DNA of 64,000 nt from Undaria pinnatifida (GCA_012845835.1 JABAKD010000023.1:4478200-4542199), one strand, 5' to 3'. Shown: positions 32,939 through 43,880, counted from the first letter of the stretch. Translations and numbers: made by a program. The notes: generated by a model from the sequence alone, not told the origin.

Positions 32939-34267
32939 GGTCTATTAATAGAGTTCGATTTGAGTTGTTTCCGTATCGGAGACGTGCTGTTGCTTACTCT
33001 TGCCTACAGAGTACACAGCAGAGTGGGCGCTGTGATTGGGTGATATGTCTTTATGAGGAGATTGTGTCAGTGTTTTTGTTTGCAGATGCTCTGCATTGAT
33101 TCTCGCTTCCTGTTTTTTTCTCTTCCCGACGTCGCTGTCTTACTCTCTATACCTGGTGTAAGATATATATTCTGAACCTGATTTTTAGACTTTTTGGTAT
33201 TGGGATTGCTGTGTTACCTGGGCAAATTTCGGATTGATGTATCAACATGCGTTCCATTTTGTTGATACGCTCTAGAGCGATAGGGGACATGAGTTGTATC
33301 GACCTTTCATTGCACAAGCCTGAGCTAGGAGATAACCTAAGGCTAGGATTTTTGGTGACAATATTGGTATTCAGATTTGGTGTTCAGATTGCCTTTTTAC
33401 TCTGGCAGTTTTTGATGATGGTCGGGATGTGCCGTTTTTCCTGACCATCTGTGTAGAATTATTCGGGACCTGTCGTGTCCTGCATCAAGTAGGGTGGCTC
33501 ATCGTGATGCTGCTGCTTCAGATACTGGCCCTCAGATGTTGGGTTTTCCTACATTTTTTGTAAGCGTTCTTGATATGCGTTTTGAGTGTTGTTGAGGTGG
33601 AAGGCTTGCCTCGCGGATGCAGTAGATGATGACAATGATTCGACCTGGACTTTGATGCAATGGTACTGCTGGCACATATGTGTGAGTACTGCCAGTAGGT
33701 CATCGTCGGTTCTCGGTTGTGTTCGGTGATTTGAGCTTGAAAATATCACCCGCATTGCCACAAGTTTCCACTCTCGGACGAAAGCCTAATGAGGAACACA
33801 GCATGAGTTCATCGGAACCCCATTTGCCCCCTCCGGCATTGTATGTAAAAATTCAATGCGCATCTCCACTCCAGGATCCTGTGGAAACCTTCCAGTAATC
33901 TTTCGTCAGGTAATTACATATACCTACAGGTAATTACCGGTCTTCCAGGGTGGTAGTGCCATAACCTGTCGTACAAATAGTTGACTGTCATACACGTTCT
34001 CATCTCAGAGGGGGCCATCGACGGGGTAGCGGGAAGGACACACTATATGGTGTTCCCGGTCCGGTAGCACTACCTTTCAACACAAACGGCGGGGTGAAAA
34101 CCTCGCCACCGACGCGTGCTGCGATAGCAAGGATAACACCTTCTCCCGGAAACAAACCAAAAAAAACAAAATGCACTACAGTAACGCGGCTCTGCTCAAG
34201 TGAGGAAACAACGCAATAGCATCGGAAGTATCATTGGTGATTCGCAACGATCTGTACGGCTCAAGTT
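32939..34267. other. End of the duplication and single-copy stretch
   Basis: 32939-33702 aligns with 6575-7310. 33703-34267 is single copy, with a local repeat 'caggtaattac...caggtaattacc' near 33908. No gene recognised. Confidence 0.4.
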
Positions 34268-34375
34268 TTACCCAGACCAGAGTCATCTCACGCTAGGGGT
34301 GCAGCAGAAGCTTCTGGGCTCCCAACATGAGCTCAATATCACACTCGAAACATGATTTAGAAGACATGCCAACTT
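34268..34375 (-). mobile_element. MITE-C fragment
   Basis: 'gagtcatctcacgctagggg' then 'tgcagcagaagcttctgggc' and 'aacatgagctcaatatcac', matching the minus-strand start of MITE-C. Confidence 0.55.
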
Positions 34376-34405
34376 AGTTGTATCTCCATTCCTGGGTTCT
34401 CATCA

Positions 34406-34519
34406 ATGGCGACAACACCTTAGGACGTTTGTCACAGCCGCCATTGCCTCCCCCACTACTCGATGGCGACAACACCTTAGGACGTTTGTCACAGCCACCA
34501 TTGCCTCCCCCACTTTTTA
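34406..34519. repeat. 57-bp tandem duplication
   Basis: 'atggcgacaacaccttagga' starts at 34406 and 34463, and each unit ends in 'attgcctcccccact'. Confidence 0.92.
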
Positions 34520-34694
34520 TATCAGGCATATGCTACAGTCCGTTTAGTGCCATCATTGGCGTTGCCTTCTGCATTTGCCTGAGTGCTCAGCTGCATCGTT
34601 TCTGTGGGCTCGGCAGTCCGCCCTGCGCTTCCGAGGTCCGGAACAGGAGGAAAAGCTCTGGTTAGCGGGCGCGTCAGCTGCTCATGGCCCAGTT

Positions 34695-34935
34695 TACGGT
34701 AGAGGGTCACATTTGGGGGGGGGGGGGGGGGTACAGTGGCTAGGAGTCACTTGGGTGAGTAACTCCACTTCTCCATTGTTATCTTGAATTTCGTGTTGGT
34801 TGAAATGTTTTCGCCACGAATCCGGAACGGAATAGTAAGCTTCGTTGTGCCAAAACAGCAACCTTAAAACATGTTTTTTTTTTCCGTGAGGTGCAGAGTA
34901 ACTTGTGCGAGTGGCTCAGCCCGTCCCCCTCACAC
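34695..34935 (+). mobile_element. MITE-B copy (degenerate)
   Basis: 'acggtagagggtcacatttg', a long G tract, 'ggagtcacttgggtgagtaac', and the right-hand landmark 'gtgcagagtaacttgtgcga'. Confidence 0.55.
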
Positions 34936-35508
34936 CGATCTTAGCGCTAGCACTTGCACAAGCACTAACACCAGCAGTGCTGGTCGGTAGCAGCAGAAAA
35001 AGCAGCAGAAAAGGCAGCGCCAGCGCTAGTCAGCAGCCCCACAACCACTACCACAATCGGCTTTAGTCAGCAACGCTTGGACGAGGACTATCAATCACCA
35101 GCAGCGCCCGCATCCCGAGCAGCGACGGGCCATACGGTGACAGAAACCGGCTTACTCCTTCGCACGACCCGCGGCGCCTCCAGCGATCCCCCCTTTAAAA
35201 CGGCTTCGATGGTGGCGAACCTGGGTAGAGCTTGGGGATCCACCTCGATTTCCATGGCAAGCGTCTGACTTCGGTCTACTACCCCTGCTGGGTCATCATC
35301 GCCCCGGCAGCCCACCTGCGACATGGAGGCGGTATCGTCATGGAGGTGTATCGCATGGCTGACAGGGTAGATCACGGTACTGCAGATGTACAGACCACAC
35401 AGGTCGTGCAGAAGGATCTGAACCATCCGCAGAAATCTCACGGGTGGGCCGATCTACGGAGCACGTAAAACTATAGACGACTTGTGTTTCGACTTCGGTC
35501 TACTATTT
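34936..35508. other. Spacer with an unexplained coding-like stretch
   Basis: An imperfect AGC-rich part (34960-35030) is followed by 35091-35441, whose minus strand is open (about 54 residues from an internal ATG near 35254) with fairly balanced composition. I recognise no family and do not call a gene. 35266-35400 has a diverged partner at about 35752-35880 ('cctgctgggtcat.atcgc.ccggcag'). Confidence 0.3.
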
Positions 35509-35748
35509 CGGAGATCCATTGCTTACAGGGGTCATTTAATGCCTATGGGATCATAACTCTGTCAATTCTTCGTCGATAACGGTAACCGATAGCTTGGATT
35601 GTTCGCATAGGCCTTACGGTCACGGCGCAGAAACAAAAAATAAAAAAATAGTATGTTCTGGCCGAGATATTGCGAAAATTATGAGAATTTTCCGGTGAAT
35701 TGTCTGCAACATGGTAGGGCATTTACCCCTGTTAACAATGGATCTCCG
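35509..35748. mobile_element. Small inverted-repeat element
   Basis: 'cggagatccattg.t.acagggg' at 35509-35531 is mirrored by 'cccctgttaacaatggatct' plus 'ccg' ending at 35748, and the match continues inward to about 37 bases per arm ('catttaatgcc' against 'gggcattta'). The nearby duplicated sequence at 35266-35290 runs on without it ('ggtctactacccctgctggg'), so the insertion site can be read. Confidence 0.7.
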
Positions 35749-35922
35749 TAAATGCTACACCTGCTGGGTCATGATCGCACCGGCAGTCCACCCGCACCAT
35801 GGGATGGTGTCGTCACCAGCGTGGATCACATGTCGGGACTAGTCAGATCACTGTTCTGCACCTGGTACATTTTTTGTGCATCACCCTACTGTACCAATCT
35901 CACAGACAAAATCCAGGGACCC

Positions 35923-36178
35923 GCAGCATCTGCGTAGCATTTATTGGCTGAAACGTGTTGTGAATGACAGGGACACCTTAACCCAAAATCGTCAGATATA
36001 TTGTTTGAATTTGCAAAAACAGTTTCGTTGTATACCTAGGCCATGGAATTGTTCATCGGGTAGAAATTCGGTTTTTTCCCCGAATCAGTTTTTTGAGAGG
36101 GGAAAAGGGGCTACCCAGGAGGTTAAGAGCCTCAGAAAACACAAATGATAATGTCGCCTCTACCGTGGCATGCGTCAC
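35923..36178 (+). mobile_element. MITE-A copy
   Basis: 'gcagcatctgcgtagca' at the start; 'gaatgacagggacaccttaa', 'tatacctaggccatggaatt', and 'cctctaccgtggcatgcgtc' at the end. Confidence 0.7.
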
Positions 36179-36317
36179 ATGGGTTCCGATTGGCTGGCAG
36201 CAGAAGAAAAAGATCGCCGTAAAACACGCGCAAGGTAACGCACCCAGCACTGCAGACACACAGTACCGCAGGGGTGAGCCACTACTGTTTTTCAGGCGCT
36301 AATCACTTGGGGAGATC

Positions 36318-36445
36318 TATACGCCACCCCGAAAACTCATTTTGACAACACTGAAAGTGCAACCCGATGTACAATACCATGGCCCAGGTATGAAACGGAA
36401 CGAAATGCCTAAACCTTAACATTTAAAATGCCGACGCACCTCCGA
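36318..36445 (-). mobile_element. MITE-A internal fragment
   Basis: 'ctgaaagtgcaacccgatg', 'taccatggcccaggtatg' and 'gccgacgcacctccg' match the minus strand of MITE-A. Confidence 0.45.
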
Positions 36446-36996
36446 AAATGTTCGTGTTGGCCAAGAATGTGCTACTGTGCCTTTATCTTATCTTCGTGGC
36501 AGGCGTCTTCGACGAGTTTCCCAGGCCGGCTTCCTCCAAACCAGAGGGAACTCCTGCAACGATAGAGGTGGCACCTTCTGGTCTAAACATATACCAGGTA
36601 TACTTTTTATCCGCCGGCCTCGTCTACGATGGACCTATCCACCACACGTTGTTCTTTTCGTACGTCTTGTACCTTTCTGGTCGCATCATTGGGTATTTTA
36701 TCGTCAATCAATATAATGGTTTGATACAATCTGCCAAGGAGTCGTACTTCTGTTGGTAGCGTTTGTAGTGAGCTCTTCAGAGATGTACGGGAACGTCCGT
36801 GGCAGATGGCAACGGCGCCTCCCCCCATGTGTCAACAAAACACGAACTTTTTCATTGTATACATACGCACCCCCAGCCTGCGAGAAAACGTCCTCGGAGC
36901 CGACAATACCACCTGGCCCGCGCTCACGAGCCGGTACACCGTTTATTGGCCAGGAGGTTGCTATATACAGCAGTCACTGCGAAGTTTCTTTGTGAA
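36446..36996. other. Spacer with a short open frame
   Basis: A frame 36448-36759 (+, 103 residues, true ATG) begins with a hydrophobic stretch that could pass for a signal peptide, but 'tgcaacgatagaggtggcac' within it (about 36555) is a MITE-A end, so it is probably a chance frame. Nothing else recognised. Confidence 0.3.
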
Positions 36997-37243
36997 TTGT
37001 CCCACAGTAGGGGTTCCAAGGTGTGGGCCAAACGTTTCTAAACGGGTTGAGCTTCTCCAGTGTGGAACTATAGGTCAGTACGATATTTTTACCAGTTTAT
37101 GTTTGTTTTGGAACCAGCTCATAGAAAATTTGGTCGGGATGCGCGAACGAACATCTTCGGAGGTCATCTTTCAGGTGTGGTATTTGTGAGCTCCTCGGGT
37201 GAGGAGCTCGGAAACGCATGCTGTGTCCCTGCCGTGTGCTGAC
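36997..37243 (+). mobile_element. MITE-C copy
   Basis: 'attgtcccacagtaggggtt' start; 'ggtcgggatgcgcgaacga', 'gagctcctcgggtgaggagc', end 'tccctgccgtgtgctgact'. The 18-bp palindromic 'gctcctc...gaggagc' is the family's subterminal hairpin. Confidence 0.7.
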
Positions 37244-37905
37244 TGTTTATCTCGAAGTCAGCTTCTGGGGCGAGGTACTATCAATACGCACTAATGCCCT
37301 CAGGTTAGGAGGAGCCTCGGATACCTCTGCTGTAATAACTTTCTTACAGGATCTCGTCGTGGAGATCATCCCATTGGTGCCGTCGCTCGCCGTTTTTGCA
37401 CTCTCCCCGTTGCCCGTCAATTCAGGAGGCATGCCAAGCTAGGGGTGCCGTCAGCCGTTTATGGACTAACCCCTAACGTGAGGAGCTCCAACATCTCACC
37501 CAAAAGACGACTTCGAAGGCATTCGTTCGCGCAAACCGACCGACGTTTCTACGCTGAATCTCTAGCATGGAATGACTATTTTTCTCGAAGTCAGCTAGTG
37601 GGCGAGGTACTATAAATACGCGGTGACGTTCTCAGGTTAAGACCCTCAAATGTCTCTGTTGCACGTTCCGTCGAGATCTCGTCCTGGAGATCATCCAATC
37701 TGGTTCCATTTGCTCGGCGGGTTGCACTCTCCCGGATACCCATGAGTCCGGGAGTCATCCCAAGGTATGCGTGCAGCAGAAGTTTCTGAGCCCTTAACGT
37801 GAGGAGCTCCGGCGTCTCACCCCAAACATGACTCCGAAAAAACTCGTTAGCGTAACCCCAACAGCATGTCTATGCGAGTCATCCCACGGTAGGGGTTGCA
37901 GTTGT
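37237..37905. repeat. ~334-bp tandem duplication containing MITE-C pieces
   Basis: 'tgact.ttt.tctcgaagtcag' occurs near 37240 and 37574. Each is followed by 'gcgaggtactat.aatacgc', 'atctcgtc.tggagatcatcc', 'ttgcactctccc', then a minus-strand MITE-C start ('aacgtgaggagctcc'). Confidence 0.65.
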
Positions 37906-38130
37906 ATGATTGCGCCAAAACGTCCCTGGGCGATTGAGTTCCTCATTTGAGGAACTGCCGGTCAATGAAATAATTTCACACGTACAATTTTGTTTTTGGA
38001 CTAAGGCATAGAAACTTGGTCGGGTTGTGCGACCGAATGGCTTAGAAGTAGTTCTTCGAGTGAGATATTGAGTTCCTCATACAAGGAGCTCAGGGACTTT
38101 TGGCTGCAACCCTTAACGTGGAACCGCTCA
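37878..38130 (+). mobile_element. MITE-C copy (well preserved)
   Basis: Start GAGTCATCCCACGGTAGGGG (from 37876), 'ggcatagaaacttggtcgg', 'gttcctcatacaaggagctc', end 'gcaacccttaacgtgg...ctc'. The flanks 'atgc' on both sides may be a 4-bp target duplication. Confidence 0.78.
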
Positions 38131-38260
38131 TGCGCAGGTCCTAAAACAAACATACTCGTAACGCTATCGTACTAACCGATATTTCCACGCGTGAGCGAGC
38201 TCAACCGGTCAGAAATTCTTGGTCCAAAACGTGCGAGCCCTCCCGTGGGATGACTCTCTG
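38131..38260 (-). mobile_element. MITE-C partial copy
   Basis: 'actaaccgatatttccac', 'gagctcaaccggtcag' and 'cccgtgggatgactc' match the second half of the minus-strand MITE-C. Confidence 0.55.
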
Positions 38261-38280
38261 CGTAGCAGTTAGTCGGAGGC

Positions 38281-38566
38281 GAGGCATGCAACGATAGAGG
38301 GTATTAATGTATACCCAGTACCAATGTTTTGGCTCCGGGGCGTTTCTGAATGACGGGGCGCTCCTTGCCCCAATACGGTCTGATTTTTCATTACTGTTTC
38401 GAAATCATTTTCGTCATTGTATACCTACTGCTGGCCACGGCACGTTTTCATCGGGTATCAGTTTTTTTGTTTTCGCCCAAATCGGTTTTTCGGGCGAAGC
38501 AAAAAAGATCTTCCAGTGAGGAGGAATATTAAGAAAAGAACGGTGCACCTCTACCGTAGCATGCGA
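38281..38566 (+). mobile_element. MITE-A copy
   Basis: 'catgcaacgatagagg' start, 'ctgaatgacggggcgctcct', 'catcgggtatcag', end 'ggtgcacctctaccgtagca' plus 'tgcgatc'. Confidence 0.7.
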
Positions 38567-38830
38567 TCAGGGAAGGGGGGGGGGGGGGGGTGAGAAACTA
38601 CGTGTTGTACGGTAGATGCCTGCTACGATAGAGATATTGCACTTTTTCAGCATGTTTTTTTTTCATCGGGTATCACTTTTTTTTTTCGCCCAAATCGGTT
38701 TTTCGGGCGAAGCAAAAGAGATTTTCCAGTGAGGAGGAGTATTAAGAAAAGAACGGTGCACCTCTACCGTAGCATGCGATCAGGGGGGGGGGGGGGGGGG
38801 GGGGGGTGAGAAACTACGTGTTGTACGGTA
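38430..38830. repeat. ~210-bp tandem duplication of a MITE-A half with G tract
   Basis: 'catcgggtatca' at about 38454 and 38664; both are followed by 'ttttcgcccaaatcggtttt', 'agtgaggagga.tattaaga', the MITE-A end, a G tract, and 'tgagaaactacgtgttgtac'. Confidence 0.8.
38615..38780 (+). mobile_element. MITE-A copy with internal deletion
   Basis: 'gatgcctgctacgatagaga' start joined to the right half and end 'cctctaccgtagcatgcg'. The central part is missing. Confidence 0.65.
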
Positions 38831-39015
38831 GATGCGTGCTACGATAGAGACATTGCACGTTCCTGAACGGCGGAGCTCCTTAACCCAAAATGGTCGGAAT
38901 TCCATTCGCGATTTTTTTGGGAACGTGATTATTGCGTACCTACCTATGCCATTGGGTGGCTCATTGGCTAAAACGCACCCTATTTCTCGAATGTTGGAGT
39001 TTAGGACGAGGTACC
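38831..39015 (+). mobile_element. MITE-A copy, right end lost
   Basis: 'gatgcgtgctacgatagaga' start, 'ctgaacggcggagctcctta', 'cctatgccattgggtggctc', then broken where the next MITE-A begins. Confidence 0.6.
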
Positions 39016-39275
39016 GACGCGTGCTACGATAGAAGTAGGGCTTTTTTTGGCAAATAAACCGGTATATGAACGACGGGGCTCCTTCACCTATTGTCGTTGG
39101 AATTGCCATTAATTTTTACTGCCATATTCGTTATTCTGTACCTAACCATTGGGTCTGTTCATCGGGTTGCACTTTCAGTTTGCTCAAAAAAGGTTTTTGG
39201 TCGAGAAGTAAAAGCCCCTTAAGTAAGAAGCCCTCAGAAAAAAAAACAATGCACATCTACCGTGTGGCATGCGTC
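39016..39275 (+). mobile_element. MITE-A copy (complete)
   Basis: 'gacgcgtgctacgatagaag' to 'cacatctaccgtgtggcatg' plus 'cgtc', with the usual internal landmarks ('gaacgacggggctccttca', 'gtctgttcatcgggttgca'). Confidence 0.75.
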
Positions 39276-39498
39276 GGACGTCTTGGAGAATGGACTGTTC
39301 GTTTCAGCTTTATCTATTGTGCGGCGTATGATCTAAATGCCTCTCACAAACAGGCCACTGCTAACGCTCTTATCTCAACGCCGCTCATATCCCGGAAGGG
39401 ATATGATAAATTGTAGGCGTTGGTGTAGGCGTCACAACAAGGTAGGACAAGCCAGGTAAACCGCTCTTGAGTCCGTAGAGTACCTCACTGCACCAGCT
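39276..39498. other. Spacer, nothing recognised
   Basis: Single-copy by eye; no gene or repeat assigned. Confidence 0.3.
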
Positions 39499-39662
39499 GA
39501 CGCGTGCTACGACAGCGGTGACAGGTCTAGTCTTTTGTTTAATCGGAATGACAGGGTCTTTCTTTACCCGAAGTCGCCTTCATGCCGTTCTTCTTCATCC
39601 TGTTTGATTGTTTTGGATTGTTCATCGTGTTGAAAATCCAGCTCACCTACAATCAGTTTTTG
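39499..39662 (+). mobile_element. MITE-A copy, truncated
   Basis: 'gacgcgtgctacgacagcgg' start, 'ggaatgacagggtcttt', 'ggattgttcatcgtgttgaa', cut by the following MITE-A start at 39663. Confidence 0.6.
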
Positions 39663-39926
39663 GACGCGCGCTACGATAGAGGCATTAAGGTATAATGTTT
39701 TTTGGCTGAAATGGTTTCTGAATGACGGAACTCAACCTTAACCCAAAATCGTCGTGAATAGGTCATGTTTCTCGCCTGGTTCTCGTCGTGTACCTGGGCC
39801 ATGGGCGTTTTCATCTGGTAGCAGCTTTATTTTTCGCTCCCCAAAATCAATTTTTGGCAGAGGCTTCAAGCTCCCAAGTTGAGGAACCTCAAAAAAAAAA
39901 GGGTGCACCTCTATCGTAGCACGCAT
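39663..39926 (+). mobile_element. MITE-A copy (complete)
   Basis: 'gacgcgcgctacgatagagg' to 'gtgcacctctatcgtagcac' plus 'gcat'. The two ends are inverted copies over about 24 bases. Confidence 0.78.
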
Positions 39927-40047
39927 TTTTGGGTGAGGTTAACAGGTCTCATCCAGTCGGAAGGTCTCGGAATAAACTATTGCGCTTCTGTCACGAACGC
40001 GGCATGGAGAGGATTGCCGATGCCGAACGTAGGGAATATCTGCGCCG

Positions 40048-40253
40048 GACGCGTGTTACGATCGAGGTAGCATAGCTTGGTTGAAACGGTTTCTGAACGG
40101 CGGACCCTCCTCAACTCAAACTCGTTGGAATTTCGTTATTTTTTGCAACAAGTTTCGTATTACATATGTAGGCCATGGGATCGTCTTATAGAATTCCTCA
40201 AGCGGTTTTCAGCCTCACAAAAAAAATGGTGCACCTCTACCGTAGCATGCGTC
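40048..40253 (+). mobile_element. MITE-A copy (short)
   Basis: 'gacgcgtgttacgatcgagg' to 'gcacctctaccgtagcatgc' plus 'gtc', with a shortened middle. Confidence 0.72.
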
Positions 40254-40667
40254 CGCGGCCGATACACAGCCTGCGCCAAACTAGCTCGAGTGGCCCTCGC
40301 TCGAGCGGGCAAAACCGCGGTAGTCAAAGCATGGGGGTGGCCCCCTGCGGTTTTCTTTGTCCATCGAAGGTAGTTCCCGCCTACCTCAACTTGGTCGAGG
40401 ATGATGCACCACTGTCCGTCGTCGGGCGCACGAAAATAGGGATGATAGACCTGTCGGGGACAACAGACACACGACGGCACAACGGCACACCGAGTAAACG
40501 GACGTCCCGAAAAAACCGGCCAAAGATCTACATGTGTGCTCGTGGGTGGCGGGGATTGGGTAATGAAGCTATCTAAAATTGTACTAGTTACTAGTTTCAT
40601 TAGGCATACCTGCCAACTCAACAGGTACAAGAGCGAACAAAAGTACAGAGACCATGGTCCAAAGCTG
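40254..40667. other. Spacer, nothing recognised
   Basis: GC-rich at first, then AT-rich with 'actagttactagt' near 40582. No gene assigned. Confidence 0.3.
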
Positions 40668-40925
40668 CGATGGAGGGATCAGTTCCTGGGGTCGCTTTTG
40701 GCAGTGACTCGGGCTCCCTCGCCCGAGTTACGCCTCCTGTTCCGTTGCGTTCTTGACCTTTCGTGCGGTATTTATTCGGCAATATGAATCCACGATGGAA
40801 TGGTTAGCTAAGGCTCGCCGAACAACCCACCTAAAGTGATACTGTCAGTGAGATATAGAGTCACTGGTGCGATTGGCTCAAACACAGTCGTGGTGAAAAT
40901 GGGGGTGCCCCCCGCTACCGTAGCC
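40668..40925 (+). mobile_element. MITE-B copy
   Basis: 'gactcgggctccctcgcccg' hairpin, 'cgatggaatggttagct', 'atagagtcactggtgcgatt', end 'gggtgccccccgctaccgta'. Confidence 0.65.
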
Positions 40926-41766
40926 TCGACCTCGTCAACTCAACAGGCACACACCGATACAGAGAACGAACGCTATTGGGCACTGGAAACGATGGGTGAT
41001 GTGTCCCTGTCCAGTCCACAGACGCACCACAGCACAGACTGCAGGAGACATTCTTCATCATCAGGTGCTCAAAAATCAATTATGGGTGATGAATCTGTCC
41101 ACGTTTACAGGCTACACACGGCGCAGTGAGTACCGACGTTGGTTGCCTGCTGCAAGGAAAAGTTGTATATATACTTGGTTTGGTTGTGTGGTAACTTCCC
41201 TCCCCTGTTGAGGGCTCATATATTTCGGTGCGGCTTAGGACATTTCCATAAGGCTTACCACTCTATCAACCTGTCAGGACAACAGACTGACGAATGCAGT
41301 CTCCGGGGCTTATTACTAAGTCAACCAGACCAAAACAACGGAACTTTTTGCTTTGGAAAATTCAGACAGACAGAGCGTGCGATAAGAATGACCCTTTGCC
41401 ACACTGATAGACAAGAAAATAACACGCCATTCGCAAGTGGCGAAGTCCCCCTGAAACGTTTGACGCGTGCTAGGAACCAGCGGCACCTAAATCCCCAAGG
41501 CTTATCACGGCGTCGTTGGCGGGACGGTATGGAAATTTACAGCGTGGTGGAACTATAAACCTGCTGTCAAAGATGGTCTCGTCGTGTCCCGTCCCGTCTC
41601 GCGGACGAAGTGATGTACCATTATAATATGCCGTCCCGTCCCGCCGTCAAACTTCTGACCCCAACGTACCGTTCCGTAGACGGTTAAGTGAATAACGATT
41701 TCGGTGATTACCCACGGTGATACGCCTTGATTTATCTTGGGTTCCTCATTTATAGAGGTCTCCTGT
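40926..41766. other. Spacer, nothing recognised
   Basis: Short frames only. A repeated 'gtcccgtcccg' motif lies at 41585-41645. No gene assigned. Confidence 0.35.
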
Positions 41767-42020
41767 CGAGTCATACCACTGTAGGGGTTGCACGTTTTGA
41801 GCCAAAGGGTTCCGCTCGTTAAACCTCCTCAAGAGAGGAACTAAAGGTTAGCCCAATTACTCCATATGTGTATAATTTGGTTCAGGACCAGGGCATAGAA
41901 AAAAGCTTGGTCGGGTCGCGCGAACGAATGCCTTCGAAGTCATGCCTCGGTTGCGATATTGAGCTCCTGACGTAAGCGGCTCAGGAACGTTCTGCTGCAC
42001 ACCTACCGTGAGATGGCTCT
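41767..42020 (+). mobile_element. MITE-C copy
   Basis: 'gagtcataccactgtagggg' start, 'gcatagaaaaaagcttggtc', 'gagctcctgacgtaagcggc', end 'acacctaccgtgagatggct'. The flanks 'tgtc' on both sides may be a 4-bp target duplication. Confidence 0.72.
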
Positions 42021-42105
42021 GTCGAGCCCAAGCCCTGATTGTACCAACAACTGAAAGTGGAACTGGACCGACAACCCCATGGCCTACGTTGATCGCGAAT
42101 AACAT

Positions 42106-42372
42106 CGAGTCATCCGACGGGTAGCACAGGGGTGCAGGGGAAGCGCCTGGGCGCCTAACATGCGGAGCACAATGTCTCACCGAAAAACTGACTTCGAAGG
42201 CGTTCCTTTGCGCCACGAAGCCCTAACCAACACTGCTATGCGCTCGTCCGAAAACAGACATACTCGTAAACGTGTCAGACTAAACGGCAGTTCCTCGCTT
42301 GAGGAGGCCGACCGAACAGGAACACCATATGGCCCACGACGTGCAACCCCTAGACCGCGGAATGACTATGTT
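42106..42372 (-). mobile_element. MITE-C copy
   Basis: 'gagtcatccgacgggtagca', 'tgacttcgaaggcgttcct', 'acatactcgtaaacgtgtc', 'gttcctcgcttgaggaggc', end 'gcaacccctagaccgcgga'. Confidence 0.7.
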
Positions 42373-42716
42373 CCTGAGGGCTGTCGACAACATCATCAGG
42401 TAATGCCTCAGCTGAAGAGCTCCGGCCATCTGAAATGCATTACCAGGTGCTCACCTTAACAGACAAGGACACTGTGGCCCAGTTATCCCGATCCCCCGAA
42501 TCCGAACGCCGCGCTGCCACCATTGTGCCCTCGGTCGGAGCCGAAATGGAAACCTTCGCATGCCGAGAGATCTGTCAACCCAGGAGCGGCCGGGGGGGGG
42601 CGGGGGGGTGGGGCAGCAGGGGGGAGGGGCAGAGCACGTTGTGTGCCCTTGCACCCTTCCACGTGCATGTATTCCGTTGCGACGTGGTTGACTATTGTAT
42701 CATGGGATAGTAGATG
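42373..42716. other. Spacer with G-rich tracts
   Basis: G-rich 42590-42630. Short Pro/Gly-rich frames are tract read-throughs. No gene. Confidence 0.3.
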
Positions 42717-43018
42717 CGGTACGGGGGGTGGTAATACGTGTTAATACCCCCTTTTTCACTACCGGGTTTGAGCTATCATACTCGCACGAGTGACGCTGCA
42801 CCTCACGGACAAAGACGCTTATGGTTATCTGTTGGGCGCAGCGTTGCTAACCATTCTATCGTGGATTCACATCGAAAAACTGAAAAAAAAAAAAACACAC
42901 ACACACACACACACAATTTTTTGCTATGGTCGTGAAGGCACAGGGTGTCCCTCGCCCGGGAGACCGCGAAAAAGAAAAACAAAACGTGTTCCAAGACTGA
43001 CTCCCCCTACCGTAGCTT
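42717..43018 (-). mobile_element. MITE-B copy with AC microsatellite
   Basis: 'gcggtacggggggtggtaat' start, 'actcgcacgagtgacgctgc', an A run and (AC) repeat at 42886-42914, 'cccctaccgtagctttcg' end. Confidence 0.65.
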
Positions 43019-43030
43019 TCGTCATCATGG

Positions 43031-43275
43031 GACACATGCTATGGTAGGTATGCGTCAAAAAATGTTCCTAAGGCTTTTTCTTCGCCTGAGGAGCTGCTCT
43101 ATGCTTCTCCAAAAGAACAAGAAAGAGGGAACACTGAAAATCCAGCATGATCAAGAACATCCATGGCCTAGGTATACAAAAACAGATTGATGCACTTATG
43201 ACAACGGCATTCCGACCGTTCAGGGGTGTAGGAACCCCGTCGTTCAGGATGTGGTTTGGTCAAAACGTGCTATAG
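43031..43275 (-). mobile_element. MITE-A copy (degenerate)
   Basis: 'cacatgctatggtaggtatg', 'cgcctgaggagctgctc', 'atccatggcctaggtataca', 'gaaccccgtcgttcagga', 'cgtgctatagggtc'. Confidence 0.55.
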
Positions 43276-43540
43276 GGTCATCCCCACGCTAAGGGCGAAG
43301 CAGAAATTTCTGAATTCCCAACATGAGGAGCTCGATATCTCACCCAATACATCACCTCAATGACATTCGCTCGCGCAACCCGGCCAAATTTACTATGCGC
43401 TAGTCCCGAGAACGAGTGAACCCACACTCATAAAATTTTCATACTAACCGATATTTCCACACTTTGGGAACTCAACCGGTCAAAGGCGTCAATATTTGGC
43501 CCAGAAAGTGCAACCTCTACCGCACTATCAAGGGATGGTC
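43274..43540 (-). mobile_element. MITE-C copy
   Basis: 'ggtcatccccacgctaaggg', 'aacatgaggagctcgatatc', 'actaaccgatatttccac', 'tgcaacctctaccgc'. Confidence 0.65.
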
Positions 43541-43614
43541 CTATGCCATGGTCGTAGCCCTCGTCTCATGGAGTCATGCGTTATAGCCTCAAGCTTGTGG
43601 AAAAGTTCAAAGAC

Positions 43615-43880
43615 TGCGGCAAGGGAGGGTCACGTTTGGATTGCCTTGTTTTGCGGTGGCGCGGGGTCACTCGCGCGGGTGATCCCCGTGTTCCCTTTTG
43701 CGGTCTTGAGCATTTCGTTCCGCGTAGATTTTGCGATGTGACTGCGCAATGGAATGGTACGCTGCGCTAAAACAAAAAAAAGAAAACGATTCAACTATTT
43801 TTTATATGTAAAGTACAGAGTTACTCGTGCGAGTGGTAAGTGGAATGGGGGTGCCCCCCCCTAAGGTGGCCTTGGCTGTC
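43615..43880 (+). mobile_element. MITE-B copy
   Basis: 'gggtcactcgcgcgggtgat', 'ttttgcgatgtgactgcgca', 'gagttactcgtgcgagtgg', end 'ggtgcccccccctaaggtgg'. Confidence 0.7.

Larger units (their letters stand above)
26704..33702 (+). repeat. Segmental duplication, copy 2
   Basis: Direct-repeat partner of about 276-7310, with starting points about 26 kb apart. It begins exactly at the boundary of the 429-bp unit (present once here). It keeps the whole EsV-1-7 gene and MITE-A, has gained two SINEs and a 52-bp local duplication (30887-30960), and lacks the equivalent of 5074-5432. Confidence 0.9.

Noticed and set aside
36448-36759. 103-residue frame with a hydrophobic N-terminus
   Set aside because: Contains a MITE-A end inside the frame and has no recognisable family.
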